DNA from: an uncultured Opitutaceae bacterium
GTDB lineage: Bacteria; Verrucomicrobiota; Verrucomicrobiia; Opitutales; Opitutaceae
Assembly (NCBI GenBank): GCA_903862935.1
Contig: CAIOZY010000019.1
Location: forward strand, 1-64,000
DNA length: 64,000 nt
Direction of reading: 5' to 3'
Numbering within the stretch: position 1 is the stretch's first letter; each line of letters opens with the position of its first letter. The notes beneath the pieces are model-generated. The model was given only the letters and a program-made list of their open reading frames with translations. It was not told the origin of the DNA and ran no database searches. The position numbers were made by a program, and so were the translations under genes. This document shows positions 18,346-26,308 of this stretch, piece by piece.

Positions 18346-19920
18346 CTAGGCGATCGGGCGGATGTCGGAGGCCCGGGGAGAGCGGCCCCGGTTGAGCCGG
18401 ACTGCGGCGTCGCGGAGCCGGGCGTCGGCCCGCTCCCCGGCCGAATCGGGCTTGGCGCCTTCCTCCGGGACTCCCGCACGCAGGGCCTTGAATGCGGTCA
18501 GGGCGGCAGCCCGGGCCGCCGTGTGCTCCACGACAGGCCTGGGATAGGTGCCGCCCAGGCGCACCCCGGCCCCGGCGAGGACCTCGGGCGGGGCCTCCCA
18601 TGGGCAATGGATCCACTCGGAGGGAAGCCTGGCAAGTTCCGGGACCCAGCGACGAACGTAGGTGCCGTCCGGGTCGAACCTCTCCCCCTGGCGCACCGGG
18701 GAGAAAATCCGGAAGTACGGGGCGGCATCCGCGCCGCACCCGGCGCTCCACTGCCAGTTGAGGGTGTTGCTCGCCAGGTCGGCGTCGACTAGGCAGTCCC
18801 AGAACCAGGCCGCGCCCAGCCCCCAGGGTAGCCTCAGGTCCTTCACGAGGAACGAGGCGGCGATCATGCGAACGCGGTTGTGCATCCAGCCCGTGCGCCA
18901 CAGTTGGCGCATGCCGGCGTCGACGATCGGGTAGCCGGTGGCGCCCTGCTGCCACGCCCGGAGCCCGGCTCCGTCCGGGTCCTCGGCCCACGCGAAGCGC
19001 CTGAACGCCGGTCTCAGCGGCTCGTGCGGGGTCGTCGGAAAGTGGTGCAGCAAGTGGTAGGCGAACTCGCGCCATCCGATCTCGGATAGGAAGACCCCGG
19101 CGCCGCGGCTCGGCGGGAAGACTCCGGTGCCGCCCGCGCTCGCCTTCACGGCGGCCCAGACCTGGCGGGGCCCCAGTTCCCCGAAGTGCAGCCAGGGCGA
19201 CAGCTGGGAGGTTCCGTCGCGGTCGGGACGGTCGCGGCCCTCCCCGTAGGCCCCCATGGGGGCCCGCACAAAGGCCGCCAGGCGGCGGGCGGCCCCGTCC
19301 TCTCCCGGCTGCCAGACTTGCGCAAGCCCCGAGGTCCAGCCCAGGCCCGGCAGGAACCCCAGCTGGGCGAGGTCAAGTGAGCGGGGCCAGGACCGCGGGG
19401 CCGGGATCGCTCCCGCCGGGACCCGGACGGGCGGCTCCACGGGCAGCTCAAGGCAACGGCGCCAGAAGGGGGTGAAAACCTGGAACGGCGTCCCCTGGCG
19501 GTTCAGGAGCCCGGCCGGGTCGAAAAAAAGTGCACTGTTGGAGGTGGCTGTTTCCATGCCAGCTGCGGCGAGCGCGGCCCGGACCTCCCGGTCCCTCCGG
19601 CGGGGCTCCGGCTCGTGGCGCTCGTTCCAGAAGACAGCGCCGGCGCCGGCCTTCCGGGCGATCTCGACAAGGACCGCGGACGACTCACCCCGCGCGAAGA
19701 TCAGCCTTGAACCCCGCTCCCGGAGCGCCGCATCCAGGGAGGCGAGCGCGTGGTGCAGCCACCAGCTCGAGGCCCCCCCCGGCGCCCAGCCGCCCTCGGC
19801 CGAGTCGTCGCGGATAAAAACCGGCACAACCGGCCCGCCGCGGGCGAGCGCCGCCCTGAGGGCCGGGTTGTCCTTAAGCCTCAGGTCCTGACGGAACCAG
19901 ACTAGGCTGGCGCTGCTCAT
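18346..19920 (-). CDS. phrB: Deoxyribodipyrimidine photolyase (class I)
   Basis: A 524-residue cryptochrome/photolyase. The N-terminal antenna domain starts with LVWFRQDLRLKDNPAL. The C-terminal FAD domain includes the GEGRDRPDRDGTSQLSPWLHFGE region, a W/E-rich 'SEIGWREFAYHLL' helix, TGYPIVDAGMRQLWRTGWMHNR (in pieces), and NWQWSAGCGAD..PYFRIFSP. It repairs cyclobutane pyrimidine dimers using light. It begins only 12 bp after the OleB-like gene on the same strand, so it is likely the last gene of that operon. Photolyase genes are also known beside carotenoid genes in other bacteria, which suits a photoprotective theme. Confidence 0.92.
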   Translation of the reverse strand: MSSASLVWFRQDLRLKDNPALRAALARGGPVVPVFIRDDSAEGGWAPGGASSWWLHHALASLDAALRERGSRLIFARGESSAVLVEIARKAGAGAVFWNERHEPEPRRRDREVRAALAAAGMETATSNSALFFDPAGLLNRQGTPFQVFTPFWRRCLELPVEPPVRVPAGAIPAPRSWPRSLDLAQLGFLPGLGWTSGLAQVWQPGEDGAARRLAAFVRAPMGAYGEGRDRPDRDGTSQLSPWLHFGELGPRQVWAAVKASAGGTGVFPPSRGAGVFLSEIGWREFAYHLLHHFPTTPHEPLRPAFRRFAWAEDPDGAGLRAWQQGATGYPIVDAGMRQLWRTGWMHNRVRMIAASFLVKDLRLPWGLGAAWFWDCLVDADLASNTLNWQWSAGCGADAAPYFRIFSPVRQGERFDPDGTYVRRWVPELARLPSEWIHCPWEAPPEVLAGAGVRLGGTYPRPVVEHTAARAAALTAFKALRAGVPEEGAKPDSAGERADARLRDAAVRLNRGRSPRASDIRPIA

Positions 19921-19932
19921 GCGGGAAGATTC

Positions 19933-20826
19933 CTAGGAGGGGTTCAGGAACTCGGCAACGGCGCGCCGCGCCGGCTCGCCCCCATCCTCAAGCACATAGT
20001 GGCCGGCGTCGGCAAGGCGCACTACGTCGGCCTCCGGGTAGATCTTCCGCCAGCGCTCCAAAAAATACGCATCAAAGCAAAAGTCCCGCATCCCCCAGAC
20101 GATCCGCTTCGGGCAGGCCGCGAGGGCCGGCAGACCCCGCTCGACCGCCTCGAGGGTCGCGCGGCTGGGGTGTCCCTTCTCCATGGGAATGTCGCGGACA
20201 AACCGGTGGACGCCGATCCTGTGGGCCCAGGAGTCATAGGGGAAGAGGTACCCGCGGCGCTCCTCGGCCGAGAGCCTGCGCCCGTGCATCGCCATGCGGG
20301 TCGCCGGCCCGGCAAACCCGTTCAGCCCGCGGACAATCACTTCGCCCAGAACCGGGATCCGGCAGGCCGCGATCCGCGGCGGAATCCGGTCGGCGGCGAA
20401 GGCCGCCGTGTTGAGGATGGCGATCCGGCCCACCAGGTCCGGCCGGCGGACGGCCCAGCCCAGGCCGATCGCCCCTCCCCAGTCGTGCACGACCAGGTGG
20501 ACCCGGGTAAGCTTCAGGTGGGCGACCAGGGCCTCGATGTCAGCGATCCTCCCCGCCAGGCTGTAGTCGTAGCCGGCGGGCTTGTCCGAAAGGCCCATCC
20601 CCACGTGGTCGGGCGCGACGCAGCGGATCGCCGGCGAAAGCTCCCTGACCAAATCCCGGTAGAAAAACGACCAGGTGGGGTTTCCATGCAGCATCAGGAC
20701 AGCCTCCCCCCCTCGCGCGCCCTCGTCGAGCACGCTCATCCGGGCCCCGGAGGGGGTCACGAACCCGGCGGGCCGGAACGGATACATCCGGCTGAGCCAG
20801 GCCGGGATCTGGGAGGAGGTCACCAT
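19933..20826 (-). CDS. oleB: Alpha/beta hydrolase, probable OleB-type beta-lactone decarboxylase
   Basis: A 297-residue haloalkane-dehalogenase-fold hydrolase. The HGNPTWSFFYR motif is at residues about 48-58, DHVGMGLSDKP at 73-83, nucleophile Asp115 sits in HDWGG, and His275 in ADAGHYVLED completes the triad. Family knowledge: OleB acts in head-to-head hydrocarbon synthesis, removing CO2 from a beta-lactone to leave an internal cis-alkene, and it shares this fold and motifs with dehalogenases. The adjacent OleA-like gene, whose stop it overlaps by seven bases, is what favours OleB over a dehalogenase. The ATG at 20826 is used; a much longer upstream frame is spurious. Confidence 0.72.
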   Translation of the reverse strand: MVTSSQIPAWLSRMYPFRPAGFVTPSGARMSVLDEGARGGEAVLMLHGNPTWSFFYRDLVRELSPAIRCVAPDHVGMGLSDKPAGYDYSLAGRIADIEALVAHLKLTRVHLVVHDWGGAIGLGWAVRRPDLVGRIAILNTAAFAADRIPPRIAACRIPVLGEVIVRGLNGFAGPATRMAMHGRRLSAEERRGYLFPYDSWAHRIGVHRFVRDIPMEKGHPSRATLEAVERGLPALAACPKRIVWGMRDFCFDAYFLERWRKIYPEADVVRLADAGHYVLEDGGEPARRAVAEFLNPS

Positions 20827-21854
20827 TCCAGGGCGAGCATCATGCAACTCAGTCCGCTCCCGATTCCAAAGAGGGTGACCCGGTCGCCCTCCCGGACCGC
20901 GCCGGCATCCACCGCCGCCGCGAGGGTGGCCGGCAGCGACACCGACCCCATGTTGCCCAGGGTCTCGAAAGTCGAGAAGTCCTTCGCCAGGTCGAGCCCG
21001 AGCCTCTCGTAGACGGCCCGGCGGTGGGCGGCCCCGACCTGGTGCCCGACGAAGCGGTCCACGCTCGCGGCGGTCCAGCCGAGGGAGCTCTGGAACTGCT
21101 CCCAGGTCTCGCGGGCGAGTTCGACCCCGGCGACAAGCAGCGCCTCGGAGTCGGTCTGCATCGCCAGCGACCCCGACCCGGCGGCGTCGCCCTGGCAGAG
21201 GTCCCCGTGGCGGGTCGCGGAGCGGGCCACCCCGCCCAGAAGCCGGTGGGCCCGTCCGGCGACGAGCGAGCGGTGGCAGACCACCGCCGCGACGGCCCCG
21301 GAGCCGATCGTCAGGTTTGCGAAGTACGGCTTGATCTCGTTTCGGCCGAGGTTGCCCGAAAGGAGCGTCTCGAGGGTGTTCTCCACCAGGGGCCGCCCGT
21401 TCTCGCCGGAGGCCACCAGCGCGCACTGGATCTGGCCGGACTCGATCATCGAGCCGGCGATCGCCAGGCCGTTCAGGAACCCGAGGCAGGCGTTGGACAC
21501 GTCGAAGATCTGGGCCTGCGGGGGCAGGCCGATCGCTCGGTGGGCGAACGAGGCCGTGGCCGGTTCGAGCATGTCGCGGGAAACCGCGCAGTGGATGAAC
21601 AGCTCCACCTGCCCGGCCTTGAGCCCCGATTTCTCGAGGGCCGCCCGGCCGGCCGCGGCGCTCGCGGCCGAGGGCCGGGTGCCCCGGGGCCAGACCCGCC
21701 GGGCGCGGATCCCGGTCATCAGCTCCAATCGGCCGAAGGGCAGCTTCAGCCTCTCGTACAGCGGGGCAAGGCGCTCCTCGATCTGGGCCGAGGTCCACAC
21801 CTCCTCGGGCAGGACGGCCGCGATCGACTCGATGCAGGTCGCTTCGAAGCGCAT
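20820..21854 (-). CDS. oleA: OleA-like thiolase (3-oxoacyl-ACP synthase III family)
   Basis: A 344-residue FabH/OleA-fold condensing enzyme with catalytic Cys123 (NACLGF), His271 (GHQ) and Asn301 (LGNMGS). Glu97 in SRDMLEPAT matches, by my recollection of Xanthomonas OleA, the Glu117 that reaches the partner active site and marks OleA rather than FabH. The N-terminal pattern ERL.P.YERL, the GIRARR.W motif and the C-terminal GIGSGLSCMM also fit OleA. OleA performs non-decarboxylative Claisen condensation of two fatty acyl thioesters to a 2-alkyl-3-ketoacyl product. It is the seventh gene of the packed cluster, five bases after the FabI-like gene. No OleC or OleD gene lies in the window. Confidence 0.8.
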   Translation of the reverse strand: MRFEATCIESIAAVLPEEVWTSAQIEERLAPLYERLKLPFGRLELMTGIRARRVWPRGTRPSAASAAAGRAALEKSGLKAGQVELFIHCAVSRDMLEPATASFAHRAIGLPPQAQIFDVSNACLGFLNGLAIAGSMIESGQIQCALVASGENGRPLVENTLETLLSGNLGRNEIKPYFANLTIGSGAVAAVVCHRSLVAGRAHRLLGGVARSATRHGDLCQGDAAGSGSLAMQTDSEALLVAGVELARETWEQFQSSLGWTAASVDRFVGHQVGAAHRRAVYERLGLDLAKDFSTFETLGNMGSVSLPATLAAAVDAGAVREGDRVTLFGIGSGLSCMMLALEW

Positions 21855-21859
21855 GGGCC

Positions 21860-22678
21860 TTACCTCGGGGCCTCGGGCCGCATGGCCAGCCGGATCACCT
21901 CGCGGTCGAAGTAATTGGAGCCCAGGCCGGCGTCCACGACCAGCGTCGCCCCGTTGAACCCGCTGCTCCTCGGGCTCAGCAGGTACAGCGCCGCGTCGGC
22001 GACCTCCTGCGTCTGCAGGGCCCGGCGGCGGTAGGTGAGCTTCTCGGCGTACAGGTAGCTCTCGAGGTAGCCGGGGATCCCGGCCGAGGCGCTCGTCTTC
22101 AGGGGCCCGGCCCCGACGACGTTGAACCGGACCGCGGAGTCGCCGCTGAAGGACTTGGCGAGGAAGCGGGCGGCCGACTCGAGGGCGGCCTTGACGGGAC
22201 CCATGTAGCCGTAGTTGTCGGGGGTCACCCGCAGCGAAGAGATTCCGATCGTGACCACGGAAGCGTCGGGGGCCAGGTGCGCCTTGAAGGCCCGGGCGAT
22301 CTCCACCAGGGAGAAGGCCGAGACCGCGGTCGACTGGAGGAAATCGGAGCGGCGCGTCTCGTGGAAGGGCTTGGGCCCCTCGCTGTAGCTTGCGAAGGCG
22401 ATCGAGTGGACGATCCCGGCCAGGGGCGCGTGCCCCGCCGCGGACACCTCGGCGGCGAGTATTTCGGCGGCGCCCTCCCCCTCGACGTCGCAGACAAAGA
22501 CGGGGCGCCCCCCCAGGAGCGCCTCCAAGGACTTGCGCCGCGCCTCGGAGCGGACGCTGTAGACCACCCGGGCCCCCTGCTCCTCGAGGGAGCGGCCGAT
22601 GAACCAGGCGACGCTTTTTTTGTTGGCAACGCCCAGGACGAGGAAGGTCTTCCCGCTGATCTGGAGGAAGTCGGGCAT
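21860..22678 (-). CDS. FabI-like enoyl-ACP reductase (SDR)
   Basis: A 272-residue SDR with the divergent FabI features: the cofactor loop GVANKKSVAW (residues 16-25) in place of TGxxxGxG, and Y156-x6-K163 (YGYMGPVK), the FabI Y-x6-K pattern. The C-terminus DAALYLLSPRSSGFNGATLVVDAG (in pieces) is also SDR-like. FabI reduces trans-2-enoyl-ACP. Inside this cluster it would saturate chosen double bonds of a growing chain, or reduce the OleA product, which is a guess. The ATG at 22678 is four bases after the FabZ-like stop. It may be a second, cluster-dedicated copy if the genome has a housekeeping fabI. Confidence 0.8.
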   Translation of the reverse strand: MPDFLQISGKTFLVLGVANKKSVAWFIGRSLEEQGARVVYSVRSEARRKSLEALLGGRPVFVCDVEGEGAAEILAAEVSAAGHAPLAGIVHSIAFASYSEGPKPFHETRRSDFLQSTAVSAFSLVEIARAFKAHLAPDASVVTIGISSLRVTPDNYGYMGPVKAALESAARFLAKSFSGDSAVRFNVVGAGPLKTSASAGIPGYLESYLYAEKLTYRRRALQTQEVADAALYLLSPRSSGFNGATLVVDAGLGSNYFDREVIRLAMRPEAPR

Positions 22679-22682
22679 GGTC

Positions 22683-23117
22683 CTACACCTTGCCCTCGGG
22701 GAGCTTCCAGGCGACGGAAAAATCAACCGACAAAACACGCTTCTCCCCGCAGCGCACCGAGCCCGACATCATGATGAACCCCCCGAAGGCCTCCTTCTGC
22801 CTCACCTCGATCGTAACCGTGTCGCCCGGGTAGACCGGGTTGCGGAAGCGCACGTTTTCGACCTTCGCCAGAATCGGGACCCCGGGGTGGTCCGATCCCT
22901 GCTTTCGGGCAAAGTGGAGCGCCCCGGTCTGGAACACCGCCTCGCACAGGAGCACCCCGGGGGTGATCGGGGAACCCGGGTAGTGCCCCCGGTAGAAGTC
23001 CTCCTCCGGCCTGAAGGTCCGGCGGGCGACCAGGCTGTCCGGGCCCTCCGAGACGATCTCGTCGACGAACAGAAACGGGGGGCGGTGGGGGATCAGGTCC
23101 GTTACGGCAGGGAACAT
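22683..23117 (-). CDS. FabZ-like 3-hydroxyacyl-ACP dehydratase
   Basis: A 144-residue hot-dog-fold protein. It opens with LIPHRPPFLFVDEI and has the catalytic His45 in RGHYPGSPITPGVLLCEA, with Glu59 fourteen residues on, as in FabZ. It would dehydrate 3-hydroxyacyl-ACP to the enoyl form. It sits between the second flavoprotein gene and the FabI-like gene with spacings of 12 and 4 bases, so it is almost certainly in the same transcript. A dedicated dehydratase without a matching strong reduction step is how polyenes are made, which suits the cluster interpretation. Confidence 0.85.
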   Translation of the reverse strand: MFPAVTDLIPHRPPFLFVDEIVSEGPDSLVARRTFRPEEDFYRGHYPGSPITPGVLLCEAVFQTGALHFARKQGSDHPGVPILAKVENVRFRNPVYPGDTVTIEVRQKEAFGGFIMMSGSVRCGEKRVLSVDFSVAWKLPEGKV

Positions 23118-23129
23118 GGCAAAGAGGTC

Positions 23130-24572
23130 CTAGGGCCGGGGGGCTTCGGGGGCGAACAGATACCGGTCGATCTTGTTGGCCACGATGACCCCGTAGTTGA
23201 TGGCGCCGAGCCAGCCCGACATGATGATTCCGACCGAGCCGGCGTGGTACATTCCGGGAAGTTTGTCGGGCAGGTCCATGGAGACTTGAAGCCCCTCGAA
23301 CTTGGTCCCGAACGAGGCCCCGGCCCAGTGGGTCGTGTAGCGCTCGATCGTCCGGGGGGTCGCCGCCTCGGTCCAGTCGATCTTCCCGCGCACATCCGGG
23401 ATGAAGCGCTCGAGGGCGGCGATCGACTCGGCGATCAGGCGCGATTTTTCGCACTCGTACTGCTCGGGGGTGAGCGCCTCCCAGTCGGCGTGGCGGCCGT
23501 TGAGCGAGGCGACGACCGTGAAGCGCCCCGAGCCCGGCCGGGTCTCCGGATAATACAGGGAGAAGGTGCGGCTGGTGGTGCGCAGGTCCGTCAGCTCCTC
23601 GCTGCTGAAGCGGGGGCTTTCCGAGGAGAAGATCAGGTCGCCGATCCGGGGGATCTGCTCCCCGCCACGGATCCCGAGATAGACCTGGCAGGAGCTCGAG
23701 TTCATCCGCACCGCCCGGGCGGCCTCCGCGTAGTCGGCCGGCAGGTGCTCCTCGCCGATTAGCCGAAGCACGGTGTTCTTGAGCCCGGCATTCGACAGGA
23801 CCGCCCGGGCCCGGATGATACGGCCCCCCTTGGCGACGATCCCGCAGGCCACCTTCCGCCCTGCCCGCTCCTCCACGAGTACCCGTTCGACGAGCACCTT
23901 CTTGCGCAGCTCCACCCCGCGCGAGCGCAGCTCCTCGGTCATCTTCCCGATCAGCAGGTCCGAGCCTCCGCGGAAGGTGTAGACCCCCGACCCCATGAAG
24001 TTCGTGAAGACAATCCCGTAGGTGATCGCCGGGTCGTCGAGGGTGGACCCGTTGGCGTAGGCGATCGGCTCCATCAGGAGCCGGTGGACGTCGCCCCTGC
24101 CCGGGAAGAACCGCTCGAAGAGTTCTCCGGTGGTCTCGGTGTTGCGGTCGTAGAAGTTCATCCCGGCCAGATGCTCGTAGAAGCCGCGCACCCGCTCCTC
24201 CGGCACCCCGAACTGCGCGGTGAGCAGGCGCGTGTAGTCCTCCCTCGTGAAGGTGGTCCGCACGTCCATCTGGGGGTTGACAAAGCGGATCTCGCTCAGC
24301 GGCACGATCGAGTCGGCGATCTCCCGGGTCCAGTATTTGCGGCAGGACTTGATCATGCCCGCGGGGAAGCCGTGGAGCGAGATGTCGAAGATGTGCCCTC
24401 CTTTGCGGGTGAACCAGGTCGCAAGGCCCCCGAACTGGTAGTGGTGCTCGAGGAGCAGCACCCGGTGCCCCGCCCGGGCCAGGCGGTTCGCGCCGGTCAG
24501 GCCCGCCAGCCCGCTGCCGATCACGATCACGTCGTACTCGTCCGAGACGCCCTTGAGCCAGTCGTAGGCCAT
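23130..24572 (-). CDS. CrtI-like FAD-dependent desaturase/isomerase (copy 2)
   Basis: A 480-residue flavoprotein of the phytoene desaturase/carotene isomerase type. The N-terminal dinucleotide-binding motif is [19 protein letters not shown] (residues about 16-34), followed by the acidic strand end LLLEHH and then GGLATWF. A second GG doublet region ('[12 protein letters not shown]') and a C-terminal FAD segment ('YHAGSVGI') complete the family pattern. The ATG at 24572 lies two bases past the stop of the first flavoprotein gene. Such proteins desaturate, saturate or isomerise polyene chains. No phytoene synthase is nearby, so a fatty-acyl polyene rather than a C40 carotenoid substrate is inferred. 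Confidence 0.8.
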   Translation of the reverse strand: MAYDWLKGVSDEYDVIVIGSGLAGLTGANRLARAGHRVLLLEHHYQFGGLATWFTRKGGHIFDISLHGFPAGMIKSCRKYWTREIADSIVPLSEIRFVNPQMDVRTTFTREDYTRLLTAQFGVPEERVRGFYEHLAGMNFYDRNTETTGELFERFFPGRGDVHRLLMEPIAYANGSTLDDPAITYGIVFTNFMGSGVYTFRGGSDLLIGKMTEELRSRGVELRKKVLVERVLVEERAGRKVACGIVAKGGRIIRARAVLSNAGLKNTVLRLIGEEHLPADYAEAARAVRMNSSSCQVYLGIRGGEQIPRIGDLIFSSESPRFSSEELTDLRTTSRTFSLYYPETRPGSGRFTVVASLNGRHADWEALTPEQYECEKSRLIAESIAALERFIPDVRGKIDWTEAATPRTIERYTTHWAGASFGTKFEGLQVSMDLPDKLPGMYHAGSVGIIMSGWLGAINYGVIVANKIDRYLFAPEAPRP

Positions 24573-24574
24573 GG

Positions 24575-26026
24575 TCAGCGACCCTCCGGGGCCCCGGGGC
24601 CCATCAGCACGTGCTGGTTGGCCATCGTGATTCCGCTGAGCATCGAGCCGACGATGCCGAGCAGGCCCTGGTCGGTGCCGCACAGGTGCAGATTTTGAAG
24701 GGTGGTCGCGCCCCGGGGGCTCTTGACGGGCGAGCCGTAGATCGCGCCGTTTCGGTGGCCGGTGAACCGCTCGATGGTGAGGGGGGTGAACATGTCGGTC
24801 GCCACCGTGACCTTTGAAAACTCCGCGTCGGCTACCGGGGGCAGGAAGCGCCGGCCGCACTCCAGGACAGACCCGTACCCGGCCTGCTTGGCTTCCCGGT
24901 AGGCTTCCGGGGACAGGCCCGCCCAGCGCTCCGGGCTCGCCAGGCAGGTGACCCGGACCACGCCCTCGGGCAGTCCGCCGGCCGGCCCGAACTCGAAGTT
25001 GTTCGGGATGCAGATCACCCCGCTTCGGGTGTCGATCAGGGACGGGGGGACGGCATAGGAAAACTTCTCCGAGTCGTTGAAAAAGACGATCGTGTCGGCG
25101 CCCCAGCCGAGTTCCGCGGGCTGGCGGTCGAGGACCGAGATCGTCTCGACGAAGCTCACCCGGCCGGCCGGCGCCTCCGGGCCGGTCCCTCCCGCACTGC
25201 CGCCCTCAAGCAGGGCCGCCGTCTCGACCGCCCCGGCCGAGGAGAGCACCTGGACGGCCGTGACCTCCTCGCCGCTGTCCAGAACAAGCGAGGCGACGCG
25301 CCCCCCTTGGGCCCTGATCCGGGTTACCCCGCAGTTCATCCGGCGCTCCCCTCCAGCGGCGCGGTACTTGTCGACCAGCAGCCGCAAAATCGCGCGGATC
25401 CCCTCACGGGGCCGGGATAGCCCCTCCAGGAGGACCGCCTGGAAGAGCATGGCGAAGCGGTTGAAGTCCATGTCGTTCTCCGCCGCCCCACCGTAGAAGA
25501 GGATCGGGCAAAGGAGCATCTCCTCCAGGAGCGGTTCCCCCAGCAGCTCCCGAAGGGCGCCCCGGGCCGAAACCGGCGAGGGCTCCGCCGACAGCGGGGT
25601 CGCCCGCACCCGCTCGGCGAGGGCCCGAAACCGGTCGATCCGCCCCGGGAAGGCCCGGGCGACCTCGGACTCGAGGACCGAGAAGTCGTTTGTGAAGGCC
25701 AGCTCCGCCGGCGCGCGGGCCCCGAAGGTGATCCTGGAGCGCCTCTGCTCGAACAGTTCGAGCTCGCCCCGGTCGATCCTCAGCTGCCGCAAGACCTTGG
25801 TCAGCGGCGTCCCCCGCCCCCCGCTCCGGGCGAAATTCGTCAGCGCGTGCAGCCCGACGTCGTATCGCCGGCCAGCGATACTGTAGAAGCTGTTCAGGCC
25901 CCCGACCGCGCTGTGGCGCTCGAACAGGCACACCCGCTTTCCGAAGTGGGCCAGCCGGATCCCGGCCGCGAGCCCGGACAGGCCGGCACCGATGACAGCC
26001 GCGTCGTAGTGCCCGCCGGTCTTCAA
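24575..26026 (-). CDS. CrtI-like FAD-dependent oxidoreductase (copy 1)
   Basis: A 483-residue relative of the neighbouring flavoprotein, with [19 protein letters not shown] at its N-terminus, [16 protein letters not shown], and a C-terminal [23 protein letters not shown] segment (written in part). The chosen start is TTG 26026, which overlaps the ACP stop (TTGA at 26026-26023) and has GAAGG just upstream. The first residues [13 protein letters not shown] lead straight into the FAD-binding strand. A TTG at 26074 would add 16 non-homologous residues. Together with copy 2 it would supply paired redox/isomerase steps on a chain held by the adjacent ACP. Confidence 0.78.
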   Translation of the reverse strand: MKTGGHYDAAVIGAGLSGLAAGIRLAHFGKRVCLFERHSAVGGLNSFYSIAGRRYDVGLHALTNFARSGGRGTPLTKVLRQLRIDRGELELFEQRRSRITFGARAPAELAFTNDFSVLESEVARAFPGRIDRFRALAERVRATPLSAEPSPVSARGALRELLGEPLLEEMLLCPILFYGGAAENDMDFNRFAMLFQAVLLEGLSRPREGIRAILRLLVDKYRAAGGERRMNCGVTRIRAQGGRVASLVLDSGEEVTAVQVLSSAGAVETAALLEGGSAGGTGPEAPAGRVSFVETISVLDRQPAELGWGADTIVFFNDSEKFSYAVPPSLIDTRSGVICIPNNFEFGPAGGLPEGVVRVTCLASPERWAGLSPEAYREAKQAGYGSVLECGRRFLPPVADAEFSKVTVATDMFTPLTIERFTGHRNGAIYGSPVKSPRGATTLQNLHLCGTDQGLLGIVGSMLSGITMANQHVLMGPGAPEGR

Positions 26027-26286
26027 CCCTTCGCCGCGGTCGCGTTGAACTTGGGCGTGAGGTACTCCGCGCAACTGTCCAGGGAGGCGAGCTGGGGGTA
26101 GTCGGCCTCGGGAACCTCGATCGAGTGGCGCTTTCGCAGCTCCATCACGATGTCCAGGAAATCCATGCTATCGAGCTGGAGCTGGTCGCGCAGCCGCACG
26201 TCGGCCTTGAGATTCGTGAGGTCCTCGTCGGGAGCGATGTCGGCGATGATCGACAGGACCGCCTTCTTGCATTCGTCTTTGGTCAT
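26023..26286 (-). CDS. Acyl carrier protein
   Basis: An 87-residue acidic helical protein with the phosphopantetheine attachment site at Ser40 in LQLDSMDFLD. The segment VELxxRH-like 'VMELRKRHSIEVPEAD' follows as helix III/IV of the ACP fold. It carries acyl chains as thioesters in the cluster. The ATG at 26286 is used; an upstream frame adding 11 residues is less likely. It sits between the ketosynthase (22 bp away) and the first flavoprotein gene (overlap), as expected for a pathway-specific carrier rather than the housekeeping AcpP, which usually reads DSLD at this site. Confidence 0.88.
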   Translation of the reverse strand: MTKDECKKAVLSIIADIAPDEDLTNLKADVRLRDQLQLDSMDFLDIVMELRKRHSIEVPEADYPQLASLDSCAEYLTPKFNATAAKG

Positions 26287-26308
26287 GGATTGGTGGGCAA
26301 GCGGTTTA

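Noticed and set aside
19933-20826. Naming the hydrolase a haloalkane dehalogenase
   Set aside because: The motifs are shared between dehalogenases and OleB; the overlap with an OleA-like gene makes OleB the better reading, though biochemistry would decide.
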